NCBI RefSeq assembly: GCF_900112705.1
Contig: NZ_FOMR01000005.1
Location: 1 to 64,000, forward strand
Direction of reading: 5' to 3'
Source: Lentibacillus persicus
GTDB taxonomy: Bacteria; Bacillota; Bacilli; Bacillales; Amphibacillaceae
DNA length: 64,000 nucleotides
Both the position numbers and the translations under genes were made by a program. The notes under the pieces are model-generated. The model did not search any database. It was given only the letters and a program-made list of their open reading frames with translations, and had not been told where the DNA came from. Below are positions 35,814 through 44,115 of the stretch, in pieces; position 1 is the stretch's first letter; each line of letters begins with the position of its first letter.

Positions 35814-35887
35814 GGGACAGGGGGACGTGATCGGTGTCCCTCGCTCGGATGTTATCCGGGGGGACATAGGGACGGGATCGGTGTCCC
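35814..35887 (+). repeat. GGGAC/GATC palindromic repeats (2 copies)
   Basis: Plus-orientation copies at 35814-35840 and 35861-35887, each followed by a similar flank (GCTCGGATG-TATCC), so the flank was duplicated with the palindrome. Confidence 0.88.
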
Positions 35888-35933
35888 GCTGGTCCCCCGC
35901 TCGGATGCTATCCATTTTTCGGTGCGTAATACG

Positions 35934-35969
35934 AAAAAAAGCCCTGCATGCTTTCATCAGCAGCAGGGT
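35934..35969 (-). terminator. Terminator of the SEC-C protein gene
   Basis: On the minus strand CCCTGC/GCAGGG forms a stem followed by a T-run (A-run at 35934-35940 on the plus strand). Confidence 0.65.
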
Positions 35970-36020
35970 CGTTAAATTTTATCTAAATGGTGGATTGTTG
36001 TTATTCCAAACGCTTTTGGT

Positions 36021-36047
36021 GGGACAGTGATCCCGTCCCCGCGTCCC
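36021..36047 (-). repeat. GGGAC/GATC palindromic repeat
   Basis: One minus-orientation copy, 2 nt beyond the stop of the minus-strand SEC-C gene. Confidence 0.9.
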
Positions 36048-36049
36048 GC

Positions 36050-37030
36050 TCAGCGGGTGAGTTTGCGGTAGTTGGTGGAGATGCTGCCGGCTGAGCAGTT
36101 GTATTCGTTAGCGAGTTGACCTTGAGTAACGTTTTTATTATTCAGCAGATCTTTATGTACGAGATATTCTAGTGCTGCAGCGTAAGGGGCAGTGTTCCGG
36201 AATGATGGACTCGCCTTCTTACAGTAGTCCTGCCAAATTGTGACGGCTTTAAACAGAACATCGTCGCTAACATTTTTATCAATGACATGGTCAGCGAATA
36301 GCTGGGCAACGTCTTCATGAAGCGGATCATCCCATTTGCTGTCTTCTTTTCCGAGAATCAGTGCATCAGCAAAGAAATCCGGGAAGTTGTCGCGCAGTCC
36401 GCCATCTTTTTCTTTATATTTTTCAAGTAGCTTTTCAACTTTTTGAGTGTCATGGCGGTACAGTTTGATAATCGTGTAAAAGAAGCCGTATTGATCAGCA
36501 TATGGCACAAGTGTCCCAACAACCAGACTTCCTTCGATAAAGGCTTCACCTTCCTGATAGGGAATGACATACGTATCCTCGTAGAAGTCCTGAATTGTTA
36601 GCTGACTGCTGTTTTCGTCAACTTTTTTCACTTTATAAACTGACGGGAGACTTTCGCCCCATCTTGCAAATAAATCTCTGGCTTGTTTGCTCATTTTCTT
36701 GTGATGCTTTTTGAAAAAGTCACCAAAAACTGTGTCGCCGTGTGGGAGCATCGCAACATGAAAAAGGATCCAGAGTGTCAGACCGGTATGGTAAATATCA
36801 GCTGTGTCGGCGTCTTCATTAATAGATGATTTATCATAGCGTGTTTTTATGTTATCAAGATTGGTTGCGTAGGTCGACATGACCAATGAAATAAACTTCC
36901 TATGCAGTTGATAGAGTTCATTGTTGATCATCTGGATGCTTGAGTTCGGAGGGTTGGCTGCTCCATGGCAGTGTTTGTACTTTTTCCCGCTCCCGCAAGG
37001 ACAAAGTTCATTTCGCTTAATCTTGCTCAT
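36050..37030 (-). CDS. SEC-C zinc-motif protein of unknown function
   Basis: The protein has 326 residues from ATG 37030 ([19 protein letters not shown]), with GAGAGGTG upstream; the frame also extends to 37096. The N-terminal [14 protein letters not shown] is the SEC-C zinc-binding motif (C-x-C-x8-C-H) also found at the C-terminus of housekeeping SecA. The middle (~30-290) is not recognised. The C-terminus ([24 protein letters not shown]) resembles a helix-turn-helix. It is cytoplasmic. Standalone SEC-C proteins are common and mostly uncharacterised. The nearby SecA2 lacks this zinc tail, but a link is speculation. Confidence 0.8.
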   Translation of the reverse strand: MSKIKRNELCPCGSGKKYKHCHGAANPPNSSIQMINNELYQLHRKFISLVMSTYATNLDNIKTRYDKSSINEDADTADIYHTGLTLWILFHVAMLPHGDTVFGDFFKKHHKKMSKQARDLFARWGESLPSVYKVKKVDENSSQLTIQDFYEDTYVIPYQEGEAFIEGSLVVGTLVPYADQYGFFYTIIKLYRHDTQKVEKLLEKYKEKDGGLRDNFPDFFADALILGKEDSKWDDPLHEDVAQLFADHVIDKNVSDDVLFKAVTIWQDYCKKASPSFRNTAPYAAALEYLVHKDLLNNKNVTQGQLANEYNCSAGSISTNYRKLTR

Positions 37031-37150
37031 ATTATTGGGCACCTCTCGTTTGTTTAATGACAATTTTATTATGACGGAAAAGGTGTACAAATTCAAGCAT
37101 ATCCTTACACGAAAGCCCTCTCAGCAATAATTGGGTATTTAGTCCCGGGT

Positions 37151-37264
37151 GGGACAGGGGGACGTGATCGGCGTCCCGCTCCACTTTATCGGGGGGGGAC
37201 AGCGATCCCGTCCCTTCGTCCCGCTCTACCGTACCGTGGGACAGTGATCCCGTCCCCCTGTCCC
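37151..37264. repeat. GGGAC/GATC palindromic repeats (3 copies)
   Basis: A plus copy at 37151-37177 and minus copies at 37196-37222 and 37238-37264, in front of the SLH subtilase gene. A TATAAT lies at 37282-37287 shortly after the last copy. Confidence 0.9.
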
Positions 37265-37327
37265 TGAGGTGGGTGTTGGTGTATAATAGTAATAGAGTTA
37301 AAGTTTGCTAGAGTGAGGATGTGTTTG

Positions 37328-39436
37328 ATGAGGTGGAGAGGTTATTACATATTATTTATTTTAAGTGTTGTGCTGTTTGGGATGGCGATGTCGACGGGGT
37401 CTGTTCTGGCTGAGGATAGCTCGCGGATTCAGTCTGAGTACCGCAAAGCTAAAGCATCTGCTGAATTGGCAGAGTCGGAAAACGCGCAGGACGGCGCAGC
37501 GGTTCATGACCGGCGCATTATAATTAAAGTGAAAAAGGATGCAACTTTTAAACCAATGAACCTCGGCTTGAAAAAAGTTGAGCAGCGCGCCCAAACCCAA
37601 TACATAACGGTCCGTGTACCGGAAAACGCTGATTATCACAAAAAGCTGACCATTGTTAGGGAACATCCTGCTGTTGAAATGGCAGAGCCCGATTACCAGC
37701 GCGAGCTTTCTTACATACCTGATGCGCCTGGTTACGGGGAGCAATGGTATTTGGATAGAATCCGAATGCCTGAAGCATGGGAGTTGGAACGAGGCTCAGA
37801 CGAGATAACGGTAGCTGTACTCGATAGCGGCGTTGACCGCGACCACCCTGATTTAGAGGGCCGCGTTTTGCCCGGCTATGACGTGGTGAATGACAAGCCT
37901 GATCCGACTGATAATCTCGGACACGGGACAAGGGTAGCCGGTATCATTGCAGCAAACCCTGATTCGCCAGGCATCACAGGGATGGATTTCAACGTAAATA
38001 TTTTGCCGATCAAAGTGGTAAATGCCGATGGTGAAATAGCGTCTCAGGATGTTCAGAAAGGAATTTATTATGCTATTGAACACGGCGCAGATATTATTAA
38101 TATGAGTCTCGGCGCAAATCAGTACAGCGAGCTTGAAGAAGAAGCGATTGCCGCTGCAGAGGAAGCCGGCATCACATTAGTTGCGGCCGCGGGTAATGAT
38201 GGACTGAATCGGCCGTTTTACCCGGCTTCCTACCCCGGCGTCATCAGTGTTTCAGCTACTGATAAAAATGACGAGCGACCGTGGTTTTCCAATTACGGCC
38301 GCTACGTTGATATTGCAGCGCCCGGCTTATCAATTTATAGTACGGCGCTTAACGGCGAACATACCATAGACGACGGCACATCGTTTTCCGCGCCAATGAT
38401 TAGCGGCATGTCGGCACTGTTAAAAGCGGCGCATCCGGACGCCGAGCGCGATCAAATCGAATGGATGATGGAAAAATCAGCCGATCAAGTCAGCGGAAAA
38501 AGGTGGACAGAGTCGCTCGGTTACGGGCGGCTGAACGCTTATTCAGCGCTTCAAACCGATATGCCTGAATGGTCGAACGATGTTTCCGATGAAAAAGATG
38601 GCGCAACAAACGTGCAGCTGGATGAGCCGATGGAAGCAACATTAGCATCCCCTATGGATACGGACTGGTTTCAGGTCGATGTCGATTTTGAGGGGTTGCT
38701 TCATGTGTCTATTCCGGACGATTCAAGCATGCTTGATTTAGTGTCAGCGACGGAAGGGCCCGATGGCGAGCGGCAATTTTTTGATAATGCTGGTAAAGGC
38801 AGCGGGGAAGATTTTGTTCTCCCTGTTGAAAAAGGAACCTATCATATTGCGGTGTTTGATGCTTATGATCACTGGTCCGAAAAAGGGTACCAGATTGAGG
38901 TTTCGAAAACTTATTTTGAAGATGCGGGCATGTACAGGGAACAAATCGATGCCCTCGTTGAAGACGGCGTCATCCGCGGCTTTCCCGATGGCGAGTTTAA
39001 ACCGGAGCGAAATATTACACGGTTGCAGGCGGTGAAAATGCTGTTGAAAGATATGGAAGTTGATTGGCACGAATATGATGCCGCCGATCCGGGATTTTCA
39101 GACATGCATCCGAAAATGGACGGGTTTCATGCGGTCGCAGCAGCAGCGGATATTGGTTTTATTAAGGGAAAAAATGATAACACCTTTGATCCTAACGGCC
39201 AGTTGACCCGCGGCCAAATGGCAGCCATCCTGGTCAAAGCGTATAGGCTGGAAGGAGGCAGCAGCCTGGAATTTGCCGATGTCCCGGATGACCACTGGGC
39301 ACACGACGTGATTAGCACACTCGTCCATAACAACATCGCCAAAGGCTACCCGGACAACACCTACCGCCCAGCCGAAAAAATAACACGCCAACACTTCACC
39401 ACCCTCCTGTACAACACGAGGGACAGGGGGACGTGA
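37328..39436 (+). CDS. SLH-anchored subtilisin-like serine protease (S8)
   Basis: The protein has 702 residues from ATG 37328, 8 nt after GAGGA; GTG 37313 is less likely. A signal peptide (~1-25) is followed by an I9-like propeptide (~45-115: RRIIIKVKKDATF, MAEPDYQ). The S8 domain (~125-405) carries all three catalytic motifs: Asp in AVLDSGVDRDHPD, His in NLGHGTRVAG and Ser in GTSFSAPM. A pre-peptidase C-terminal-like beta domain (~430-535) and three C-terminal SLH domains (~540-702; DGVIRGFPDGEF, LTRGQMAAIL, IAKGYPDNTY) follow. It is probably a wall-bound protease for nutrition or processing of surface proteins. The last residues DRGT and TGA lie in the GGGAC repeat, as in the nuclease gene. 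Confidence 0.93.
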   Translation: MRWRGYYILFILSVVLFGMAMSTGSVLAEDSSRIQSEYRKAKASAELAESENAQDGAAVHDRRIIIKVKKDATFKPMNLGLKKVEQRAQTQYITVRVPENADYHKKLTIVREHPAVEMAEPDYQRELSYIPDAPGYGEQWYLDRIRMPEAWELERGSDEITVAVLDSGVDRDHPDLEGRVLPGYDVVNDKPDPTDNLGHGTRVAGIIAANPDSPGITGMDFNVNILPIKVVNADGEIASQDVQKGIYYAIEHGADIINMSLGANQYSELEEEAIAAAEEAGITLVAAAGNDGLNRPFYPASYPGVISVSATDKNDERPWFSNYGRYVDIAAPGLSIYSTALNGEHTIDDGTSFSAPMISGMSALLKAAHPDAERDQIEWMMEKSADQVSGKRWTESLGYGRLNAYSALQTDMPEWSNDVSDEKDGATNVQLDEPMEATLASPMDTDWFQVDVDFEGLLHVSIPDDSSMLDLVSATEGPDGERQFFDNAGKGSGEDFVLPVEKGTYHIAVFDAYDHWSEKGYQIEVSKTYFEDAGMYREQIDALVEDGVIRGFPDGEFKPERNITRLQAVKMLLKDMEVDWHEYDAADPGFSDMHPKMDGFHAVAAAADIGFIKGKNDNTFDPNGQLTRGQMAAILVKAYRLEGGSSLEFADVPDDHWAHDVISTLVHNNIAKGYPDNTYRPAEKITRQHFTTLLYNTRDRGT

Positions 39437-39485
39437 TCACTGTCCCCCCCATGAGAGAGGGACAAGGGGACGGGAACTGTGTCCC
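39420..39485 (+). repeat. GGGAC/GATC palindromic repeats (2 copies)
   Basis: Copy 39420-39446 contains the stop codon of the subtilase gene. Copy 39459-39485 is a variant with GGGAACTG in place of GATCACTG. Confidence 0.88.
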
Positions 39486-39501
39486 CCGAGTCGAGTCGAA
39501 T

Positions 39502-39548
39502 AACCCTCGGATTCTATCAACCGATTAATGATAGAACCCGAGGGTTTT
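39502..39548 (+). terminator. Intrinsic terminator after the SLH subtilase
   Basis: AACCCTCGG plus TTCTATC pair with GATAGAA plus CCGAGGGTT, then TTTCG. A long two-part stem, beyond the repeat pair. Confidence 0.8.
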
Positions 39549-39621
39549 CGTGTTTCGGCATGCCACTGGATCCCGCCCCCTGCCGAGACTTCGTTACTTT
39601 CGAGGGGGCGGGGAACGACGA

Positions 39622-39657
39622 GGGGACGCCGATCACGTCCCCCCGTCCCCCTTGTCC
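39622..39657 (-). repeat. GGGAC/GATC palindromic repeat
   Basis: One minus-orientation copy followed by an extra CTTGTCC half-unit. The TTGTCC (39652-39657) is 17 bp from a TATAAT at 39675. Confidence 0.85.
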
Positions 39658-39680
39658 GTTACTCAAGGGTGCGGTATAAT
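39652..39680 (+). promoter_or_regulatory. Candidate promoter with a repeat-derived -35
   Basis: TTGTCC (39652-39657, last bases of a GGGAC repeat), 17-bp spacer, TATAAT (39675-39680). It points to the SLH 5'-nucleotidase gene 167 nt downstream. TTTACA-N17-TAATAA at 39719-39747 is an alternative. Confidence 0.45.
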
Positions 39681-39763
39681 GTTCTTAAGTCTGTGTGAAA
39701 GGGGTTTCACAAGAAATCTTTACATTCTATTAATCTTTTATTAATAAAGGATTGGTAGAATGA

Positions 39764-39829
39764 GGGACAGAGGGACGTGATCACTGTCCCACGGGGGAAA
39801 GGGGGACGGCGATCCCGTCCCCTTGTCCC
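39764..39829. repeat. GGGAC/GATC palindromic repeats (inverted pair)
   Basis: Plus copy 39764-39790 and minus copy 39803-39829, ending 8 bases before the ribosome binding site of the SLH 5'-nucleotidase gene. Confidence 0.9.
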
Positions 39830-39847
39830 ACTATAAGGAGGGGTTTT

Positions 39848-42034
39848 ATGTCAACTAGTAAGGGTTTGAGGAAGTTAGCGGGGGGTTCTTTGGCTGCGGC
39901 AGCAGCGAGTTTGGCGTTTGTGCCGGTTGTTTCTGCGGCGGAGAATTACTCGGATGTTGAAGAGGGGGAGAGCCATTACGAGGCGATCATGGCGTTGACG
40001 GAAGCGGGCGTCGTTCGCGGCTATGAAGACAATACGTTTGGCCAATGGCAGTCCATTACGCGCCAGCAAGTTGCTGCGATTTTTTACAACGCGTTTGATA
40101 TGGCCGAGCCTTCAGAAGACGAGCTAGCAGCTATTTTAGAAAAATATGACGACGTCGATGCGGATCACTATTACGCGAAGCAGATAGCAGCGGTTACTGA
40201 GGCAGGTATTTTTACCGGGTCCGACGGCTCGTTCAATCCGGGCAAAAATATTACGCGTGAACAGGTTGCCTCCGTTATTTTACTGGCTCAAAATCTGGCA
40301 AACTATCAGGTGATTGATGAAGAAACGATCAACCTTGATAATGTCGCAGAATCCCATAAAAAGCGCGTACAAATTCTTGCTGACCTGGGTGTGACGAACC
40401 AGACGGATGATTACAGACCTGCTGAAGACATTTCCAGAGGCGCGTTTGCGACGCTATTCCACAAGCTATCGGGCATTGCTAATGAGCTTGGGGAAAATTA
40501 CGAGCTTGACCTCATGCACACGAGCGACACCCATGCGCATGTCGATAATGGGGCAAAACGTGTGACAGCGGTTAAAAATTTCCGTGAAGAAAACCCGAAC
40601 GCACTTCTTCTCGATTCCGGCGACGTCTTTTCCGGCACGCTTTATTTTAACGAATTTAGCGGTCAGGCGGATTTGGCAATGATGAATCTGATGGAATATG
40701 ATGCCATGACATTCGGCAACCACGAGTTCGATCTTGGCGGTCAGGACGGCAGTCACGAAGGTCTTGCCGAGTTTATTAAAGCAGCGGAATTTCCGATAGT
40801 CAGTTCGAACGTAGACGTTTCAGCCGATGAACATCTGAGCCCGCTGGATGTTGGTGGTGTGACGGCTGAACCTGAGGATGGTTCGATTTATGATGGTATT
40901 GTTAAAACGGTTGACGGCGAGCAGGTAGGTATTTTTGGCCTGACAACGGAAGAAACGGCAGATATTTCAAGTCCGCTCGATGTCACATTTGAGGATTATG
41001 TTGACAGCGCTGAAAAAATGGTTGATGAATTTGAAGCGCAGGGCATCGATAAAATCGTTGCACTAACACATATCGGCTATAATGATAACCCGGAAATAAA
41101 TGACATTAACCTTGCAAAAGCGGTTGACGGCATTGACGTGATTCTCGGCGGGCACAGTCACACCGAACTGACAACGCCTGATACGATTACGGTTGACGCC
41201 AGCGGTGAAGAAAAAGCACCGACGCTTATCAATCATACATTCCAATACAGTAATTTTCTCGGGACAATGGATGTCAAATTTGATGAAAACGGACGGATTA
41301 TCGGACATGCCTCTGAACTGGTAGACATAAACGAACAAGAAGCTGATCCTGAAGCTGCAGAGGTACTTAAGCCGTATAAAGATAAAATTGACGAAACGAT
41401 GACTCGGGAAACCGGCGCTGAGGCGATGCATCCATTCCCGAATCCACGTGTGTCGGATGATTCGGATGTGAGCGTGCGCAACAGCGAAACGGCACTTGGT
41501 AATCTGATTACGGACGGCATGCTTGAAAAAGCGAAAGAATATAACGAAGACACGGTGATTGCGCTCCAAAACGGCGGCGGTATCCGGACGAATATTGATG
41601 AAGGCCCGATCACATATGGGGAAATCATGGAAGTTCTTCCGTTCGGTAATACACTCGCCACAATGGAAATCACCGGTGCCGAGCTTGAGCAGGCATTTGA
41701 GCACAGTGTTGCACAAGCGCCGCGTGAATTTGGCGGATTCCTGCACGTCTCGGGTATGAATCTCGAATATGACAGTTCCCAGCCGGCAGGCGAACGCGTC
41801 GTCAGCATGAAACTTGAAGACGGCACCGAAATTGAAGCAGACACGACGTACACTGTTGCCACCAACATGTTCACCGCAACTGGCGGCGACGGGTATGACG
41901 TCTTCAATAAAGTATACGAAGACGGCCGCGTACAAGACCTCGGCCTCTCCGACTGGGAAAACCTGAAAGAACACGTCGTAAACATGGGTGAAGTCGACAC
42001 CCAAACAGAAGACCGCATCACCGACATTCAGTAA
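39848..42034 (+). CDS. SLH-anchored 5'-nucleotidase / cyclic phosphodiesterase (UshA/YfkN family)
   Basis: The 728-aa protein has a strong RBS (AAGGAGGGG) before ATG. A signal peptide (ending VVSAAE) is followed by three SLH domains (~31-210). A calcineurin-like metallophosphoesterase domain (~218-470) shows the metal-binding motifs LMHTSDTHAH, LLDSGDVFSG, TFGNHEFD and ILGGHSHTEL. A 5'-nucleotidase C-terminal domain (~500-700: ALGNLITDGML, ALQNGGGIRTNI, FPFGNT-like VLPFGNTLATMEI, ATGGDGYDVF) provides substrate binding. It should release phosphate from extracellular nucleotides at the wall, complementing the giant nuclease at 1-6 kb. The stop is followed after 3 nt by a GGGAC repeat. Confidence 0.93.
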   Translation: MSTSKGLRKLAGGSLAAAAASLAFVPVVSAAENYSDVEEGESHYEAIMALTEAGVVRGYEDNTFGQWQSITRQQVAAIFYNAFDMAEPSEDELAAILEKYDDVDADHYYAKQIAAVTEAGIFTGSDGSFNPGKNITREQVASVILLAQNLANYQVIDEETINLDNVAESHKKRVQILADLGVTNQTDDYRPAEDISRGAFATLFHKLSGIANELGENYELDLMHTSDTHAHVDNGAKRVTAVKNFREENPNALLLDSGDVFSGTLYFNEFSGQADLAMMNLMEYDAMTFGNHEFDLGGQDGSHEGLAEFIKAAEFPIVSSNVDVSADEHLSPLDVGGVTAEPEDGSIYDGIVKTVDGEQVGIFGLTTEETADISSPLDVTFEDYVDSAEKMVDEFEAQGIDKIVALTHIGYNDNPEINDINLAKAVDGIDVILGGHSHTELTTPDTITVDASGEEKAPTLINHTFQYSNFLGTMDVKFDENGRIIGHASELVDINEQEADPEAAEVLKPYKDKIDETMTRETGAEAMHPFPNPRVSDDSDVSVRNSETALGNLITDGMLEKAKEYNEDTVIALQNGGGIRTNIDEGPITYGEIMEVLPFGNTLATMEITGAELEQAFEHSVAQAPREFGGFLHVSGMNLEYDSSQPAGERVVSMKLEDGTEIEADTTYTVATNMFTATGGDGYDVFNKVYEDGRVQDLGLSDWENLKEHVVNMGEVDTQTEDRITDIQ

Positions 42035-42037
42035 AGC

Positions 42038-42101
42038 GGGACGAGGGGACGGGATCACTGTCCCCCGGGAGAGCGGGACAGAGGGACGTGATCGCTGTCC
42101 C
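42038..42101 (+). repeat. GGGAC/GATC palindromic repeats (2 copies)
   Basis: Plus-orientation copies at 42038-42064 and 42075-42101 after the nucleotidase stop. Confidence 0.9.
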
Positions 42102-42136
42102 GCCCGTCCCTGCGTCCCACATAAATGTCAATGTAG

Positions 42137-42190
42137 ATGCCCTCTGGTTCTATCAGTGAATGGTAGAATCAATCAGAGGGCATTTTTTTT
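42137..42190 (+). terminator. Intrinsic terminator after the SLH 5'-nucleotidase
   Basis: ATGCCCTCTG pairs with CAGAGGGCAT and is followed by eight T. Confidence 0.85.
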
Positions 42191-42223
42191 GGTGAAATTG
42201 TTACACTTGGAGTTGCAATCAGG

Positions 42224-42250
42224 GGGACGCCGATCCCGTCCCCCTGTCCC
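42224..42250 (-). repeat. GGGAC/GATC palindromic repeat at the 3' end of the RAYT gene
   Basis: Minus-orientation copy starting 2 nt beyond the TAG stop of the transposase gene. Confidence 0.92.
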
Positions 42251-42252
42251 TT

Positions 42253-43014
42253 CTAAAGCCTCCCAATCACGCTCCTTGAAATTCCGGTCAAGCGGGAAAG
42301 TTGTCTGACCGACACGCCCTCCATCTCCTTCAATTCAAGTAAAATGGCGTTTCGCTCTTTGATTTCCAGACGCTGCAATGCGCTTGTATTTGTGACACCT
42401 TTCAATTTTAAAAAGCTGCGGATTTCCTCGTCTTCCAACCGTACTTTATCCGAATACGTCAGGCATGTATCATCATTTTTTTCCTGCATATACGCGGTGA
42501 ACAGCGGTATAGATTTCTTGCGATCGGGTGAGAAAAGGCGAAGACCCAAATCCACATCGACGAGATCATCGGATGAGGTGTAATAGGCGGCGATGCTTGT
42601 CCAGCGCGATGTCAAAACATCGTTGCTCAAGCCTGCTTTAAGAGGATTTTGATGAATGTAGCGAAGCACGGTTAAGAAGTAAGCCGAATCCAGAACGTTT
42701 TCGCTCCGGTAACGGCCCTGAAACAGCGGTCCGACACGGTCGTATTTGGCATTATACCAGTGGACGTAACTTGAACTGATGCGCTGGATAGCTTTGGCGA
42801 GCGGCTCCTTTTCTTCGCGAATCAGCAGGTGAATGTGATTATTCATTAAGCAGTAGGCGTAAAGCTTGAACTCGCTGACCGGTTTATAGCGTTTCAACGT
42901 TTCAAGCAGTTTGTATCTGTCACTGTCGTCTTCGAAAATTGCCTGCTTATTGACGCCGCGCATCATCACATGATAGACACCGCTCGGGCTTTTCAGACGC
43001 GGTCCTCTCGGCAT
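42253..43014 (-). CDS. REP-associated tyrosine transposase (RAYT, Y1/IS200-like HUH superfamily)
   Basis: The protein has 253 residues from ATG 43014, with AAGGAGGTGA just upstream; the frame extends to 43035. RPRLKSPSGVYHVMMRGVNK-type N-terminus, the HUH motif in YCLMNNHIHLLI, the candidate catalytic Tyr region SSYVHWYNAKYDR with GPLFQGRYRS, and LRYIHQNPLKAGL are the signature of Y1 transposases of the RAYT type. The C-terminus (VSVRQLSRLTGISRSVIGRL) is a helix-turn-helix. RAYTs nick single-stranded palindromic REP elements (known for TnpA-REP of enterobacteria). This gene has GGGAC palindromes 2 nt after its stop and ~130 bp before its start, and no IS ends of its own are visible, so it is the likely mobiliser of the repeat family. 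Confidence 0.92.
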   Translation of the reverse strand: MPRGPRLKSPSGVYHVMMRGVNKQAIFEDDSDRYKLLETLKRYKPVSEFKLYAYCLMNNHIHLLIREEKEPLAKAIQRISSSYVHWYNAKYDRVGPLFQGRYRSENVLDSAYFLTVLRYIHQNPLKAGLSNDVLTSRWTSIAAYYTSSDDLVDVDLGLRLFSPDRKKSIPLFTAYMQEKNDDTCLTYSDKVRLEDEEIRSFLKLKGVTNTSALQRLEIKERNAILLELKEMEGVSVRQLSRLTGISRSVIGRL

Positions 43015-43143
43015 TATGAACTCACCTCCTTTCAAACGTAGATTTGGTTTTATGAAATGAAAAAATGTTGGGAAAAATTACGGAAAAGCTGTTCGTGAAA
43101 ATAGTTGACAAGGCGTGGCGGGGAAGGTTTGAAATGGGTGAGG

Positions 43144-43209
43144 GGGACGCCGATCCCGTCCCCCCGTCCCACACCCCCGAGGGGGACGCCGATCACGTCC
43201 CCTTGTCCC
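43144..43209 (-). repeat. GGGAC/GATC palindromic repeats (2 copies)
   Basis: Minus-orientation copies at 43144-43170 and 43183-43209, upstream of the RAYT gene. The second overlaps the last codons and stop of slaP. Confidence 0.92.
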
Positions 43210-44089
43210 CCTGGATGGGGTAGGTGGTCCATTTGGTGAGGTTGATTTGGTTTTTGGTTAGCATGCTGGCGGGGAAGATGAATGTCCATGGTTTGCTTGT
43301 GTTGGCTTTGACGGTGAAGTCGTCCATTTTAAAGCTGCCGCGGGCAATCTCATCTCCGCTTGCGTCTTTTAGGCCGAGCGGGATTTGTTCGAGCTGGATG
43401 TTTTTCTCGGCGCCGTTTCGGACGAGTACCGTGACAGCCAAGTCACCATTTTCCTGTTTTTTTGCCTGAATGCCCATGAAATTCACTTCGCCCGGTTTCA
43501 ATGCCGGTGCGTCTTTCACAATTTTTTCGAGTGAGGCGCGGGTTTGCTCGGCGATGCTTTTCTCCCACGATTTTTCCAAATCCAATTGATGCGATTTTTT
43601 CAGCTCAAATGCGAGCGACCAGTCATTTCCCAAATTATCGATATCGCCGAAAATATCGTCATGCAAAAATTTAAACGTCCACGGCCGCGCGCTATTGGCC
43701 GGGATCGACTCAAGCTTGCTGAGGTCGAACGTTCTTCGTGCGACCGGTTCACGGTTGCCATCCAGCAGCAATACGGCGGTCTCGCCAAATTTAATCGATT
43801 TCGTCACGGTGCTGCGGATGAGCCCGGTGACGTCCAGAGCTTTTTTCGTTTTCAACAGTTCCATCCCGTAAATCGATATTTGATTGGCCTGGAGATTTGG
43901 ACTTTGCGTATTGTGAAACGCGTAAACGTAGCGTTCTTCCTCGGTTAATTTCCAGTTTTCCGGAATCGACAGCACTGTTTCGAGTGTCGTATCGTCAGCT
44001 GCTTCCAGGTCTTCGTTTTCCTGCAAAATGTCCTCCGCCTGCGCGGCTTTTTCTTCCGTTTTCTTTTTGCCTTTTGTAAAATTAAACAT
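43193..44089 (-). CDS. slaP: Accessory Sec system S-layer assembly protein (SlaP)
   Basis: The 298-aa cytoplasmic protein has a basic N-terminus (MFNFTKGKKKTEEKA) and an acidic linker (~15-40). Two related SLAP-type halves follow (~45-155 and ~180-290), each ending in a similar phrase (SARPWTFKFLHDD and TSKPWTFIFPASM). It lies 26 nt downstream of secA2 on the same strand, the arrangement known for B. anthracis secA2-slaP, where both are needed for S-layer protein export. The C-terminal residues GDKGT and the TGA stop come from a GGGAC repeat, which may have replaced the native end. Confidence 0.85.
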   Translation of the reverse strand: MFNFTKGKKKTEEKAAQAEDILQENEDLEAADDTTLETVLSIPENWKLTEEERYVYAFHNTQSPNLQANQISIYGMELLKTKKALDVTGLIRSTVTKSIKFGETAVLLLDGNREPVARRTFDLSKLESIPANSARPWTFKFLHDDIFGDIDNLGNDWSLAFELKKSHQLDLEKSWEKSIAEQTRASLEKIVKDAPALKPGEVNFMGIQAKKQENGDLAVTVLVRNGAEKNIQLEQIPLGLKDASGDEIARGSFKMDDFTVKANTSKPWTFIFPASMLTKNQINLTKWTTYPIQGDKGT

Positions 44090-44115
44090 AGCGTTTCCCC
44101 CTTTATCGCGTGCCG

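Noticed and set aside
41063-42058. 331-codon open frame antisense to the SLH 5'-nucleotidase
   Set aside because: It mirrors the real gene's codon pattern, has no RBS and resembles no family; the plus-strand gene has all catalytic motifs.
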